Under the pieces are notes generated by a model. The model had not been told where the DNA came from and did no database searches. It saw only the letters and a list, made by a program, of their open reading frames with translations. The position numbers and the translations under genes are program-made. Of a DNA stretch of 64,000 nucleotides, positions 28,176 through 37,260 are shown one piece after another. Source of the DNA: Pseudoalteromonas spongiae UST010723-006 (GTDB lineage Bacteria; Pseudomonadota; Gammaproteobacteria; Enterobacterales; Alteromonadaceae); contig NZ_CP011039.1 of NCBI RefSeq assembly GCF_000238255.3, positions 2,343,001 to 2,407,000 of the forward strand, read 5' to 3'. Positions within the stretch are counted from its first letter, which is position 1. Every line of letters starts with the position of its first letter.

Positions 28176-28337
28176 ATACCAATTCTGTTAAGTATGTGAT
28201 CAGGGATAGCGCTGGATAAATGAAATGCTAACAAGGCGGAATTTTTCTTATGTAGTTGTTCTACATTGATAAATTCTAACGCAGTTAGCATGATATTTAG
28301 CCCGCTAGGATGATCAGCTATTTAAGTGAATTGGTAT
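28176..28337. repeat. MITE-like element, family B
   Basis: A roughly 160-base element bounded by inverted ATACCAATTC / GAATTGGTAT termini. Inside are further partly complementary blocks (GCTAACAAGGCGGAATTTTTC against GAATTCTAACGCAGTTAGC types), so the transcript could fold. It fits snugly between the serA terminator and the radA stop codon, and its right end overlaps the first base of that codon. No coding frame. I believe similar elements recur in Pseudoalteromonas genomes, but only one copy is in this window. Confidence 0.6.
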
Positions 28338-29710
28338 TAAAACAGCGCTTCCAACGCTTGTGACAGCGAACTCACCCCTATCACTTCCATACCTTCAATT
28401 TGCTCTTTTGGTTTATTAGCTATCGGCACAATAGCGCGTTTAAAGCCATGCTTTGCCGCTTCTTTTAATCGTTCAACACCACTTGGCACAGGACGAATTT
28501 CACCGCCTAGGCCTACTTCACCAAATACCACTAATTCGCGTGCCAGTGAGGCATTTTTAAAACTTGAAACAAGCGCTGTAATGAGGGCTAAGTCGGCGCT
28601 GGTTTCAGTAACCTTTACACCACCCACCACATTTACAAATACATCTTGATCAGATACTTGCAGGCCACCATGACGGTGCAATACCGCTAGTAACATTGCC
28701 AAGCGGTTCTGTTCAAGGCCCACAGTAACGCGCCTTGGGTTACCAAGCTGCGAATAATCTACCAATGCTTGCACCTCAACCAGCAGTGGTCGTGTGCCTT
28801 CCCAAATCACCATAACTAGCGAACCTGGTGTTTGCTCGTCTGAACGATTTAAGAAAATAGCCGATGGGTTACTGACTTCTTTTAAGCCTTGCCCTGTCAT
28901 GGCAAATACGCCTAACTCATTTACCGCTCCAAAACGGTTTTTGTTGCCACGCAGCGTTCTAAAGCGGCTATCGCTGCTACCTTCAAGTAAAATAGAACAG
29001 TCAATACAATGCTCTAGCACTTTCGGACCAGCCAAAGAACCATCCTTAGTAACATGGCCAACCATAATAATCGCCACTTGGTTTTGCTTGGCAAAACGCG
29101 TCAAATAAGCAGCACCTTCTCGAACTTGCGATACACTGCCCGGCGCCGACTGAATATCGGCCATATGCATTACCTGAATTGAGTCAATAACCATAATTTG
29201 CGGCTTTTCTCTAAGCGCTAATTGGCAAATCGTTTCTACATTGGTTTCAGCGAGGGTTTTCAGTTTATCGGTGGGTAAACCAAGGCGTTTCGCTCGCATT
29301 GCCACCTGCTGCAGCGATTCCTCACCAGTAACGTACAAGGTATTCATATTTTGTGCGAGCAAACACATGGTTTGTAGCAGTAAGGTACTTTTACCTGCAC
29401 CTGGAGAACCACCAATTAAAATTGCACTACCCGGCACCACACCGCCACCCAGTACGCGGTCAAATTCAGCAAAGCCTGTTGTAAAACGTGGCAATTGTTC
29501 AAGATTAACCTCATCTAAGGTTTGCACCTTAGCTTCAATCGCGCCCGCATAACCGGCTGTTGCGCCACCACTTCTTGGTGTTTGCTTAATTGATGGCACA
29601 CGAAATTCAGTCACCGTATTCCACGCTTTACATTCACCACATTGACCTTGCCAACGGGCGAATTCTGCGCCACACTCACTGCAAACAAATGCAGTTTTAT
29701 TTTTAGCCAT
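28337..29710 (-). CDS. radA: DNA repair protein RadA
   Basis: A 457-residue RecA-like branch-migration helicase that processes recombination intermediates. It has the N-terminal C4 zinc finger (FVCSECGAEFARWQGQCGEC), Walker A GGSPGAGKSTLLLQ, the RadA-specific KNRFG motif (RGNKNRFGAVNELG) and a C-terminal Lon-protease-like domain (FVNVVGGVKVTETSADLAL). The ATG at 29710 (MAKNKTAFVC) is the family start. A frame from 29740 adds ten unsupported residues. Confidence 0.95.
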   Translation of the reverse strand: MAKNKTAFVCSECGAEFARWQGQCGECKAWNTVTEFRVPSIKQTPRSGGATAGYAGAIEAKVQTLDEVNLEQLPRFTTGFAEFDRVLGGGVVPGSAILIGGSPGAGKSTLLLQTMCLLAQNMNTLYVTGEESLQQVAMRAKRLGLPTDKLKTLAETNVETICQLALREKPQIMVIDSIQVMHMADIQSAPGSVSQVREGAAYLTRFAKQNQVAIIMVGHVTKDGSLAGPKVLEHCIDCSILLEGSSDSRFRTLRGNKNRFGAVNELGVFAMTGQGLKEVSNPSAIFLNRSDEQTPGSLVMVIWEGTRPLLVEVQALVDYSQLGNPRRVTVGLEQNRLAMLLAVLHRHGGLQVSDQDVFVNVVGGVKVTETSADLALITALVSSFKNASLARELVVFGEVGLGGEIRPVPSGVERLKEAAKHGFKRAIVPIANKPKEQIEGMEVIGVSSLSQALEALF

Positions 29711-29915
29711 AAAAACCGACTCTTTTAAATTTGTACGCAATATGCACCTAACACTCGTTAAATCAATGTTTCTTGCTAGGATACTGGTATAGTAATTGCT
29801 TCAGTTAATAAATCACGCTTCACCGCTAAATGCGACAAGCTAAAATCAAAATTGTTTGATATCTTAACCTATTCAAGCAAGTAGAATAATAAAAATTAAG
29901 GAACAATCCGTTTTT

Positions 29916-32447
29916 ATGGCTGAAGATGTATTGATAAAGTATCAATCGCTTATTGAAGAGCTCAAGCGCGACTTGGGACGCCCTAATTTTGATGCGATTT
30001 TTACTAAAAAAACCAAAACATTAAGCAGTTCGGAACGGTTCCTTATAAAAATGGAAATGAACCGTCTACTTCAGCCAATCAATCGCTTTATTGATTTACG
30101 CGGACAAGTAACCGGTGATGTGCGCGCCTACAGCTATAACGGTAAGCAGCACTTTATGGATGAAATTGCCATCAATGTATTTGAGGCAGGAATTCGCCGC
30201 TATAAACGTTACACCCTTGCCGTTTATGAAGCGGTAATGAATACCGAAAACAATCACAAAGTAATGCAGCGCAAAGCGCAAGAGCGTGGCGAGCTTGCCC
30301 CTCAACCAGTTGGCAGTAGCGAGCAAAAAGAAGAAAAGCCCAGCGTCAATTGGGTATCTTTTGCCTCATACGAGTCGCGCTCGGAAGAGCGCATGAATTA
30401 CTCAATTAAAGTAAAACTGTTTTTACCCTCTGGCAGCGAAATTGAAGCATCTACGTCGGATATTTCCGTCAGCGGTTGTAAAGTTAAACTCTATTCGCGC
30501 TACCAAGTACGTAAAGGCGAAACCATTCGCATGCGCCTAATGGGTTTAGAGCAAGACTTTGAGCTAGGGCTTAAAAACGGTTTGGAATACGAAGTGGTTG
30601 CCGTTGAGTCGGTCAATGCAGAGCTGAATCATGTGCGTATGAAACGCACCTTCAGCGATGACAACAAAACCATAGATGAATTTTTAAAAAGCTTTATTCA
30701 CGGCAACAAGCGCCGTTATAAAGTGAATTTAGATAACACCCTTGATGCCGTTGTTGTAAAAGGTTATGAGCAATATTACTTGCCACGTGTTGCCTCACTG
30801 TTTGTATTTTTAAGCGTAAAAGACGCGCGCGTTATTCCGAATATAGTGCTGTCTAACGAAAATAATTTAAATGTTGCACGCTATTTTAACGATGAAAATC
30901 GCAACTCAGTACTGCCACAAATATTAAATTCAGCCCGTATTAACCAATTACAAAACACCCCAGGTGATGTTAAGCAAATAAATTTATACTGCTTCACACA
31001 TACTAATAACGGTAAGATTTTCTATTATTCAGCAAGCGAGAGCGAGCTAAATAACACTCCGAATTTACGTAATTTATTTTGGGGCTTTGCCAGCCAAAAG
31101 CCGAGCTTTAGAGTGTTCAATGTACAGCTTATGCCGTGCTCAAGTGAAGACAGTTATATTCCTTTATCCTTGCCAGACAGTGCTAGCAGCGAAATTGCTA
31201 AACTCAATAAACCACCTTCTCCGCGCGTGCAAGGCATTTTAAAAGATACCAAGTATTTATTGTTGTTAACTGACATCACTAGTGCATCGTCAAGCGATAC
31301 GTTAAAGAAAATTACATTTGATAAAAGCCATGTTAATCACTTAAAACAATATGGTCATCAAAAACTGCGCAGCTACCCAGATGTTGAGTTTGTAGCACTT
31401 GATTATATTAACTTGCGCAACGAAACACGTTATTTATACAAAACCCCCATTCAATTAGAACAAGAAGAAAAAGGTGAGCTAACAGGTCACACATTGGACT
31501 TCTCGGTGAATGGCTTACAGCTTGAACTTGCCGCCCCCACCGATTATGAAAAAGGCGATTTACTGCTGGTCGCGTTACCTGAGTTACAAAAACTAACCAA
31601 GAAATACCAGCTGAGTAAATTAGCCTATGAAGTAATGGCGGTTAGTAAAACCAAAACAGTTGTAAATTTACGCACCTATAAACCAACTACCGATATGGAG
31701 CATCAAGGCTCACGCTTTTTTAATCAGTTAATTGAAAACAATAAATCAAAGCTTGTTGCTTCAGAAGAGTCACCCAAAACACCGGGGCTTTCGACCGCTC
31801 TGCGTAATATGGTGACGAAAAATGTCTGCCAATTTCCGTTTTATTTGCACAAACGAGGATCTCAAATCAAAGTTGGCGCCATTGCAAAAGGCCTTTATCC
31901 AAGCAGCTGCCACTTATTGCTAAGTCATATGGCCAGCTTAACTAAGAACTTTGAATTTAAGCATTTAATTAAGCATAACGCGTTTGATAATTTAATTGGC
32001 GCACCTCTTAAAGATATGGCGCGTCATGATGCGCCGCTGCAATTTGATTTATTTGTTCGCTTACAGCCAAAAGAACGCGATCCCGATAAAGCACTGGTGA
32101 CTGAATTACTTGACTGCAAACAAGTTAATAACCGTAAAACCTTTGTTGCAGCAAGTGTTAGAGAAGATCTGTTCTTTGCCTTTCGTTTATATATTTCGCG
32201 TACTGGCCGACCAGATACCGATTATATCGCCAAAGAGTTAGGTTATATCAGCCAATATGCGCAGCACAAAGCAAAAGATTTAGAAGAAGAATTGTGGTCG
32301 GTTATTGGTGTAGGTGATGCACTTGATATCACACAGGAAGTTTTAACCCGTTATGCCATTGCGCCAGACGTGCAAAGCAACCTTAATAAACGCAAAGTGC
32401 TTTGGTCTAAAACAGCGCAATACCAATTAAGCAATTTATTTGAGTAA
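29916..32447 (+). CDS. Large protein with two PilZ domains
   Basis: An 843-residue soluble protein. Two PilZ c-di-GMP-binding signatures are complete: RSEER (residues 155-159) with DISVSG (about 182-187), and RNETR (about 501-505) with DFSVNG (about 529-534). The flanking regions of about 300 residues each resemble nothing I can name, though the C-terminal part (RLYISRTGRPDTDYIAKELG) looks like a folded domain. Tandem intact sites suggest cooperative c-di-GMP binding. Gene order next to radA and serB is like that in other Alteromonadales. Role unknown. Confidence 0.85.
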   Translation: MAEDVLIKYQSLIEELKRDLGRPNFDAIFTKKTKTLSSSERFLIKMEMNRLLQPINRFIDLRGQVTGDVRAYSYNGKQHFMDEIAINVFEAGIRRYKRYTLAVYEAVMNTENNHKVMQRKAQERGELAPQPVGSSEQKEEKPSVNWVSFASYESRSEERMNYSIKVKLFLPSGSEIEASTSDISVSGCKVKLYSRYQVRKGETIRMRLMGLEQDFELGLKNGLEYEVVAVESVNAELNHVRMKRTFSDDNKTIDEFLKSFIHGNKRRYKVNLDNTLDAVVVKGYEQYYLPRVASLFVFLSVKDARVIPNIVLSNENNLNVARYFNDENRNSVLPQILNSARINQLQNTPGDVKQINLYCFTHTNNGKIFYYSASESELNNTPNLRNLFWGFASQKPSFRVFNVQLMPCSSEDSYIPLSLPDSASSEIAKLNKPPSPRVQGILKDTKYLLLLTDITSASSSDTLKKITFDKSHVNHLKQYGHQKLRSYPDVEFVALDYINLRNETRYLYKTPIQLEQEEKGELTGHTLDFSVNGLQLELAAPTDYEKGDLLLVALPELQKLTKKYQLSKLAYEVMAVSKTKTVVNLRTYKPTTDMEHQGSRFFNQLIENNKSKLVASEESPKTPGLSTALRNMVTKNVCQFPFYLHKRGSQIKVGAIAKGLYPSSCHLLLSHMASLTKNFEFKHLIKHNAFDNLIGAPLKDMARHDAPLQFDLFVRLQPKERDPDKALVTELLDCKQVNNRKTFVAASVREDLFFAFRLYISRTGRPDTDYIAKELGYISQYAQHKAKDLEEELWSVIGVGDALDITQEVLTRYAIAPDVQSNLNKRKVLWSKTAQYQLSNLFE

Positions 32448-32459
32448 TCGTTATCTTTA

Positions 32460-32486
32460 GCCTGAATTAGTAACACTAAATCAGGC
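32460..32486. terminator. Hairpin between convergent PilZ gene and serB
   Basis: Arms GCCTGAATTAG and CTAAATCAGGC, with one mismatch, flank a five-base loop between the two stop codons. T tracts are weak, so it may act mostly as an mRNA 3' end. Confidence 0.6.
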
Positions 32487-32500
32487 CGTGTTTCGCTTAT

Positions 32501-33472
32501 TTATTCAGGCAAACTAATGAAATAAAGCACCTGTAACAAGCTGCCAAAATTAACGGCCACATCTGCCGTCTCAGCAACAAGAGGCTTACCATGAACCGCA
32601 ACCCCAAGGCCACTTGCCGCCATCATCACTAAGTCATTTGCACCATCGCCCATTGCCATCGTTTGCGACTTATCAATATTAAGCTCTTTGGCATATTGCG
32701 TTAAAAAACGTGCTTTTTCGTCGGCATCAACAATTGTGCCCAACACCTTACCGGTAAGCGCTTTGCCATTATCTTCTAGGGTATTAGCGTGAACTGCATC
32801 AAGCTCAAGTAATGTTTGCACACGCTCAGCAAATGGAATAAAACCGCCTGATGCAATGGCAAGCGTCCATCCGTTCGCTTTTAAATGCTGACACAGTGCT
32901 TTTACGCCCGGCATTAACGGTAGGTTATCTTTAAGCTCTGCCATTAACTCGAGCGACACACCTTCTAATTTTGCAACGCGTTTTCGCAGGCTTTCAGAGA
33001 AGGGTAATGCCCCTTGCATTGCTTGGCGCGTAACACTGGCCACTTCGTCATACACATTGGCTAAACGGGCAATTTCATCGATGCATTCAATTTGAATAGC
33101 GGTTGAGTCCATGTCCATAACTAACAAACCAGGTTGGTTAATTGTTGGTGCATTTGCAAATACATTAACTTCTAACGCTTGATTTGGCGCCAAAAAGTCA
33201 CTCAGCTGTTTTTTTACAGCTGCTACATTTGCGCTAACTTTTAAGCCCAACGCACTGGGTAAGTCTGGGTGAGGTGCAACTTTTGCAACCGCTGCCACAG
33301 GCAACGCTGAAAGCGAGGTTAATAACGCGCTGCTTGGTTCAAGCTGTGGTTGCAATGTAGAAAGCAAAACAAAACATGTTTCACTTGGCTCATTGGGCTC
33401 TGCAACTGAATGCCATTTATTATTCTCTAAGTTTGAGAAAAACTGCTCAAACTCCACCATACTTTCAAACAT
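32501..33472 (-). CDS. serB: Phosphoserine phosphatase
   Basis: HAD-family enzyme, last step of serine biosynthesis, about 323 residues, matching E. coli SerB (322). The nucleophile motif is VMDMDSTAIQ, motif II is ASGGF, and motif III with the second acidic pair is AMGDGANDLVMM. The N-terminal third is the ACT-like extension. The frame stays open to 33598, but the ATG at 33472 fits the family. The divergent ytjB starts 84 bases away, so both promoters share that gap. Confidence 0.94.
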   Translation of the reverse strand: MFESMVEFEQFFSNLENNKWHSVAEPNEPSETCFVLLSTLQPQLEPSSALLTSLSALPVAAVAKVAPHPDLPSALGLKVSANVAAVKKQLSDFLAPNQALEVNVFANAPTINQPGLLVMDMDSTAIQIECIDEIARLANVYDEVASVTRQAMQGALPFSESLRKRVAKLEGVSLELMAELKDNLPLMPGVKALCQHLKANGWTLAIASGGFIPFAERVQTLLELDAVHANTLEDNGKALTGKVLGTIVDADEKARFLTQYAKELNIDKSQTMAMGDGANDLVMMAASGLGVAVHGKPLVAETADVAVNFGSLLQVLYFISLPE

Positions 33473-33555
33473 ATGTGACACGCTCACTACTCGACTTATG
33501 TGTTGTTGCAATTTAACCAAGAAAAAAGCACACTGTCCAAAAGGCATTGAGCAAA

Positions 33556-34173
33556 ATGAAAAAAAACCAAGACCGCAATCCGGCTTTCGCCTCAACATAC
33601 CAAAGAATATCGCGCTTAATGATTGCTGCGATATGCTTTATTGCGCTTACCCATATTGGTTTTAATACTAGCTTTAAAGGCCACCAAATACTTAACAATC
33701 AAAGCCAAACCACAGCGCAAGGGCTAGCTCAGCAGTTGGCATTAAGTGCACGATTTGCCATCAAAGATCAAGATACCCAAGCGTTAACGCGCTTAGTTAA
33801 CAACTTTGCACAAGATGAATTTATTCAAACTGCCGCTGTGTTTGATAAGTTTGGTAATTTACTGTCGCAAAGCGATTTTGCCGCGTCTTATCAAGATTTA
33901 TTAAAAACCCCAAATGCCTTACCCGGTTTATCTAAACTAGCGACACCGATTATTGATGATGTGTTTGTTGAGGGTGAACGTGTTGGCTTTGTTAGACTTA
34001 CCTATACTTTTCCGGCCGCCATCCGCGACGGTCATGATTACCTGCATGAAGTAAGCAAGCAAATTGCCCTTATGTTGATTTTAAGTGTGGTATTAACTTG
34101 GGTATTAGCGCGTAAAATCAAGCGCTGGCAGGTTAAACGCTATATTCGCAATACTGAGCAAGACGAAGAGTAA
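33556..34173 (+). CDS. ytjB: YtjB/Smp-type membrane protein
   Basis: A protein of about 205 residues with an N-terminal TM (LMIAAICFIALTHIGFNTSF), a periplasmic segment of about 115 residues (GLAQQLALSARFAIKDQDTQ) and a second TM (IALMLILSVVLTWVLARKIK). This is the architecture of YtjB (AhpA/SmpA-like), conserved next to serB in gammaproteobacteria. An in-frame TTG at 33547 is possible, but the ATG at 33556 is preferred. Its 3' end overlaps the convergent yjjV gene by 34 bases. Function is poorly known. Confidence 0.85.
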   Translation: MKKNQDRNPAFASTYQRISRLMIAAICFIALTHIGFNTSFKGHQILNNQSQTTAQGLAQQLALSARFAIKDQDTQALTRLVNNFAQDEFIQTAAVFDKFGNLLSQSDFAASYQDLLKTPNALPGLSKLATPIIDDVFVEGERVGFVRLTYTFPAAIRDGHDYLHEVSKQIALMLILSVVLTWVLARKIKRWQVKRYIRNTEQDEE

Positions 34174-34919
34174 AGCTGTTCGGCAAGCATTATTCGGGCG
34201 CTTTGCGTCTCGATACCTTTTAATTCACACAATTCATCAAATACCCGCGTTATCTGCGACGGTGTATTGCGCTCCCCTTGAAAACCATAAAGCGGCATTG
34301 AAGGTGCGTCGGTTTCTAGCACTAAGTTTTCAATCGGCATACTAGCAATCACATCACGTGTTTTTTGTGCACGCGCGTAGGTAATTGTGCCACCAACGCC
34401 TAACTTAAAGCCTTGCTCAACATAGTAATTAGCAACCTGCGCTGAGCCACTAAACGCGTGAATAATACCGCCACATTTTGGTTTTAGTATTTTAAACGCC
34501 TCTGCAATTAAGTCATGACTTTTACGATGATGCACCACCAGCGGCAGTGACAACTGATTCGCAAGCTCAATATGCTGTATAAAAAGTTGCTGTTGGTAAT
34601 CGAGCTTTTCGATACTGCGATCGATACCGCACTCGCCTATTGCTACCAAAAATTCGCGATGACTTTTGGCAAGCGTTGCAAGGCGTTCGAAATCACCCTC
34701 TTGATGCTCATATAAAAAATACGGGTGCAACCCAAGGGCTTTGTAAAAAGTAATATCTTGGGTATTTTCAAGGCAAAGTAACTTGGCGCTTTGTGCAAGC
34801 GTTACGCCCGGTACCAGCATGTGCGACACATTAAAGTGTGCCGAATCTGCTAACACCTTGTCACGGTCATTTTCAAACTCATCAAAGTCGATATGACAGT
34901 GTGTATCAAAAAACGCCAT
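34140..34919 (-). CDS. yjjV: TatD-family metal-dependent hydrolase YjjV
   Basis: A 259-residue TIM-barrel hydrolase of the TatD DNase family. Metal ligands are visible: FFDTHCHID (HxH), AIGECGID (Glu), PLVVHHRKS (His), GIIHAFSGS (His) and LVLETDAPSMP (Asp). The location near serB/ytjB supports YjjV and not TatD or YcfH. It overlaps the convergent ytjB gene by 34 bases and follows pdxH by one base. Confidence 0.88.
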   Translation of the reverse strand: MAFFDTHCHIDFDEFENDRDKVLADSAHFNVSHMLVPGVTLAQSAKLLCLENTQDITFYKALGLHPYFLYEHQEGDFERLATLAKSHREFLVAIGECGIDRSIEKLDYQQQLFIQHIELANQLSLPLVVHHRKSHDLIAEAFKILKPKCGGIIHAFSGSAQVANYYVEQGFKLGVGGTITYARAQKTRDVIASMPIENLVLETDAPSMPLYGFQGERNTPSQITRVFDELCELKGIETQSARIMLAEQLYSSSCSVLRI

Positions 34920-34920
34920 A

Positions 34921-35559
34921 TTATGGATTTAAGCGCTGTTTAGTCCACACGCCATCTTCAAGTTTATACATAAAGCGGTCGTGCAAACGGTTTGCACCGC
35001 CTTGCCAAAACTCAATTTGATGCGGCTCAATGCAGTAGCCACCCCAAAATGACGGCAATGGCACTTCGCCTTCACTAAACTTATTTTTAATTTGCTGGAA
35101 TTTTTCCATTAGCACTTTACGCGATGAAACAGGGCGACTTTGCGCCGATGCCCATGCAGCTAGCTGACTCTCTTTTGGGCGCGATAAAAAGTACTTAGTC
35201 ACCGCCAAATTTGATAATGGCTTTGCCGTTCCATAAACAATTACCTGGCGCTCCAAGCTGTGCCACGGGAAATGCAAGCTCACCTTATTATTGCCCGCAA
35301 TTTCCTGCGCCTTGCGCGACTCGGTATTGGTAAAAAAGACAAAACCATTTGGATTTACATCTTTTAATAACACAATGCGCTGCGACGGCTGACCATTGCG
35401 ATCTACCGTTGCTACAACCATAGCTGTTGGGTCATCCAACTTGGCGTCTACCGCTAATTGCAACCAAGCTTCAAACTGCTCAATTGGATTGTCTAACAGC
35501 TTCTCTTCAGACAAACCATCCTTTAAATACTCACGGCGAATATCATCAATTTTCATCAT
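34921..35559 (-). CDS. pdxH: Pyridoxine/pyridoxamine 5'-phosphate oxidase
   Basis: An FMN enzyme making pyridoxal 5'-phosphate, about 212 residues. Family motifs include [13 protein letters not shown] at the N-terminus, [29 protein letters not shown], the [20 protein letters not shown] segment and the C-terminal [13 protein letters not shown]. Translation could start at either of two adjacent ATGs (35559 or 35556) behind a GGA ribosome site. The frame extends to a TTG at 35568, which I reject. One base separates it from yjjV, so they are probably co-transcribed. Confidence 0.95.
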   Translation of the reverse strand: MMKIDDIRREYLKDGLSEEKLLDNPIEQFEAWLQLAVDAKLDDPTAMVVATVDRNGQPSQRIVLLKDVNPNGFVFFTNTESRKAQEIAGNNKVSLHFPWHSLERQVIVYGTAKPLSNLAVTKYFLSRPKESQLAAWASAQSRPVSSRKVLMEKFQQIKNKFSEGEVPLPSFWGGYCIEPHQIEFWQGGANRLHDRFMYKLEDGVWTKQRLNP

Positions 35560-35704
35560 CTTTTCCAAAAGATATTGTATAAGCTTATGGTAAACAGATA
35601 CGTGTGAAATACCAATAAAGATTGGTTATATAGTTGATTTAAAATAAAGGGTTGGGGTTAGATTGTTGCCAACGTGTTTAACATCTTCATCTCAACAGAA
35701 GTGT

Positions 35705-35930
35705 AGTTTGACAGCATATTTGTCGCGCTGGCGACGACAGCCAAAGGGCGGCATGCGCCGGCCTCCCTTTGGAATCCCTCGGCGCCCCAAAATCAAACTA
35801 ATTCTTCAAATACAATTTAAGAGTGAACATAAACGCCATGAAGCAACGTCCCTGTTGTACATGGCTTGCTCGACCGCTCCGCTCCCTGTCTCGCATTATT
35901 CATTTAAATTGTATTTTCAGGTTTGATTAA
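35705..35930 (-). repeat. Long inverted repeat, left arm
   Basis: Read on the minus strand, this region matches 37261-37660 over many blocks in the same order: TAATCAAACCTGAAA, ATTTAAATGAATAATGCGAG, ACAGGGAGCG, GCGGTCGAGCAAG, TGGCGTTTATGTTCAC, AGTTTGATTTT, GATTCCAAAGGG and GTCGCCAGCGCGACAA. It faces the other arm about 1.3 kb away. Short open frames in it are not gene-like, because the matching copy does not preserve them. The two arms bound the attC cassette. Confidence 0.7.
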
Positions 35931-35992
35931 TGGGTGAAGGAGTAAAGCTTAACACTGTCTGTTTTGGGCTGTTATGTGCCATAAGCGGCCAG

Positions 35993-36118
35993 TCGTAACG
36001 CCTAATTAAGGTGTGAGGCACACCATACCGATGTTTCCACATGCCACCTTAATCACTAAAACCACCGCATAGTAAAAAAGTCACGCGTGCCGAATCGCTC
36101 TTAAATTGTTTGTTATGT
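35993..36118 (-). repeat. Integron attC-like recombination site (VCR type)
   Basis: On the minus strand the 126-base segment begins ACATAAC (R''-like) followed by AAACAATTTAAGAG and ends CTTAATTAGGCGTTACGA (R'-like GTTACGA). The two ends are complementary as TAAC-N4-AATTTAAG against its partner with a short unpaired spacer, the layout of attC. Internal blocks ACGCGTG and GCGGTGGTTTT are those I remember from Vibrio cholerae repeats, and the length is right. An inner perfect pair ATTAAGGTG / CACCTTAAT is also present. It lies 17 bases after the stop of the gene at 36135. No integrase gene is in the window. Confidence 0.65.
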
Positions 36119-36134
36119 TTTACGAGCTCAGAAA

Positions 36135-36788
36135 CTAATTCTCATGTCTAACTTCTCCCGTAACTTTTGTCAGCCTCAAAGCTAAAGCAATTGCAATAAA
36201 AAATGGGGATAGGAGATACAATATTTGCTCAAACGTATTCTTAAACGAGTTACTTTTTATTTCTAACCATGATTCTCTGTGTAAATTGTATATAGGTATC
36301 TCACGCTGTAACCACTCGTAATCCCCTAAAAGCTCTGAACTATCAAGTTTTGGTATAGGCAAATCATCAATTTTCACTTCAGGATAACTTTCTTGATTTA
36401 AATCAGAAAAAAATAACTCAGTCTCTTTCCTCCATTCACACGCTGAAGAGAATCGGTCTTTATTTAGTGCATAATCCTTCTTATCTGAGTCGTTATCAAA
36501 CATCTTAAATACATTGCATTCGTAAGTACTTGCAGCATCTTTAGAAAGTCTATCAGCCACATTCCAGAATGTTTCCATGTGTGACTCTTGAATTAATTTA
36601 TCTTGAGAAACTTGGCTTATACGCACATCAGAAGCTAAAGATATTAAACCAATGAATGACATACAAAACCAGATGTAATCGACTTGCTTCCATTGTTTTT
36701 TACTTAGGTTTTTTTTAAAAACTAAGAAATAATGAAATAAGCCAAGGAATACTATAAACACCAAAAGCAACTGAAAAATATTATACAC
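36135..36788 (-). CDS. Hypothetical membrane protein, probable integron cassette gene
   Basis: A 217-residue protein I do not recognise, starting at a GTG with a poor ribosome site. Two TM helices lie at the N-terminus (IFQLLLVFIVFLGLFHYFLV and YIWFCMSFIGLISLA), then about 120 mostly acidic residues with three cysteines, and a last TM (ILYLLSPFFIAIALALRLTK) ending KVTGEVRHEN. The central part would lie on one side of the membrane. It is more AT-rich than its neighbours. It is followed closely by an attC-like site and flanked by inverted repeats, both pointing to acquisition. Confidence 0.7.
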   Translation of the reverse strand: MYNIFQLLLVFIVFLGLFHYFLVFKKNLSKKQWKQVDYIWFCMSFIGLISLASDVRISQVSQDKLIQESHMETFWNVADRLSKDAASTYECNVFKMFDNDSDKKDYALNKDRFSSACEWRKETELFFSDLNQESYPEVKIDDLPIPKLDSSELLGDYEWLQREIPIYNLHRESWLEIKSNSFKNTFEQILYLLSPFFIAIALALRLTKVTGEVRHEN

Positions 36789-37260
36789 AATTTATTTTCT
36801 CGATTATTACTTCATAATAAGTAACAGGAAACATGACAGTGTATTAGTGAGAATTCTCGGTTATCCCAAATTGAATACAGTCAAAAATTCTGAACACTAA
36901 TACTTTTTATTTAAATATATTAATAGGTTATCAACTTTAATTTAAACACTCAATGGCTCTTTGACTTGGAGAAAACGAGAATTGGCATAACCGAGAAATT
37001 TTATGACTCGCTATGTAAAAAATGAGCATAATTAAAAGATTTAAATTCAACTCGTTATAATTTCATAAATGAGATAGACGAGAATGTTTATAATTTACAT
37101 AGCGAGCCGATTGATAAAATGATTGCCGCATTCACTTATAACTGTGTCGATATACATAAAATTTAAAATAGTTATCGTGAGTGGATTACAAAAACTTCCA
37201 ACGACCTTCCTCACTCAAATCTGATATTGAAAAGCGTTGCTAAGATTTATCCCCCCCCCT
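36789..37260. other. AT-rich non-coding region with small inverted repeats
   Basis: I see no gene here. Two pairs of inverted repeats are present: TTCTCGGTTATCCCAAATT (36854-36872) against the complement of 36979-36997, with two mismatches, and CTCGCTATGTAAA (37007-37019) against TTTACATAGCGAG (37094-37106), perfect. The sequence resembles remnants of mobile or cassette DNA. A possible 5' cassette boundary (GTTACTT on the minus strand, 36819-36825) is not convincing. Confidence 0.5.

Noticed and set aside
35663..35926. 87-codon open frame in the left inverted repeat arm
   Set aside because: It lies in repeat DNA and is not preserved in the right arm.
36819..36825. GTTACTT as the 5' boundary of the integron cassette
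   Set aside because: It departs from GTTRRRY and no attC or attI arm precedes it; the boundary stays undefined.
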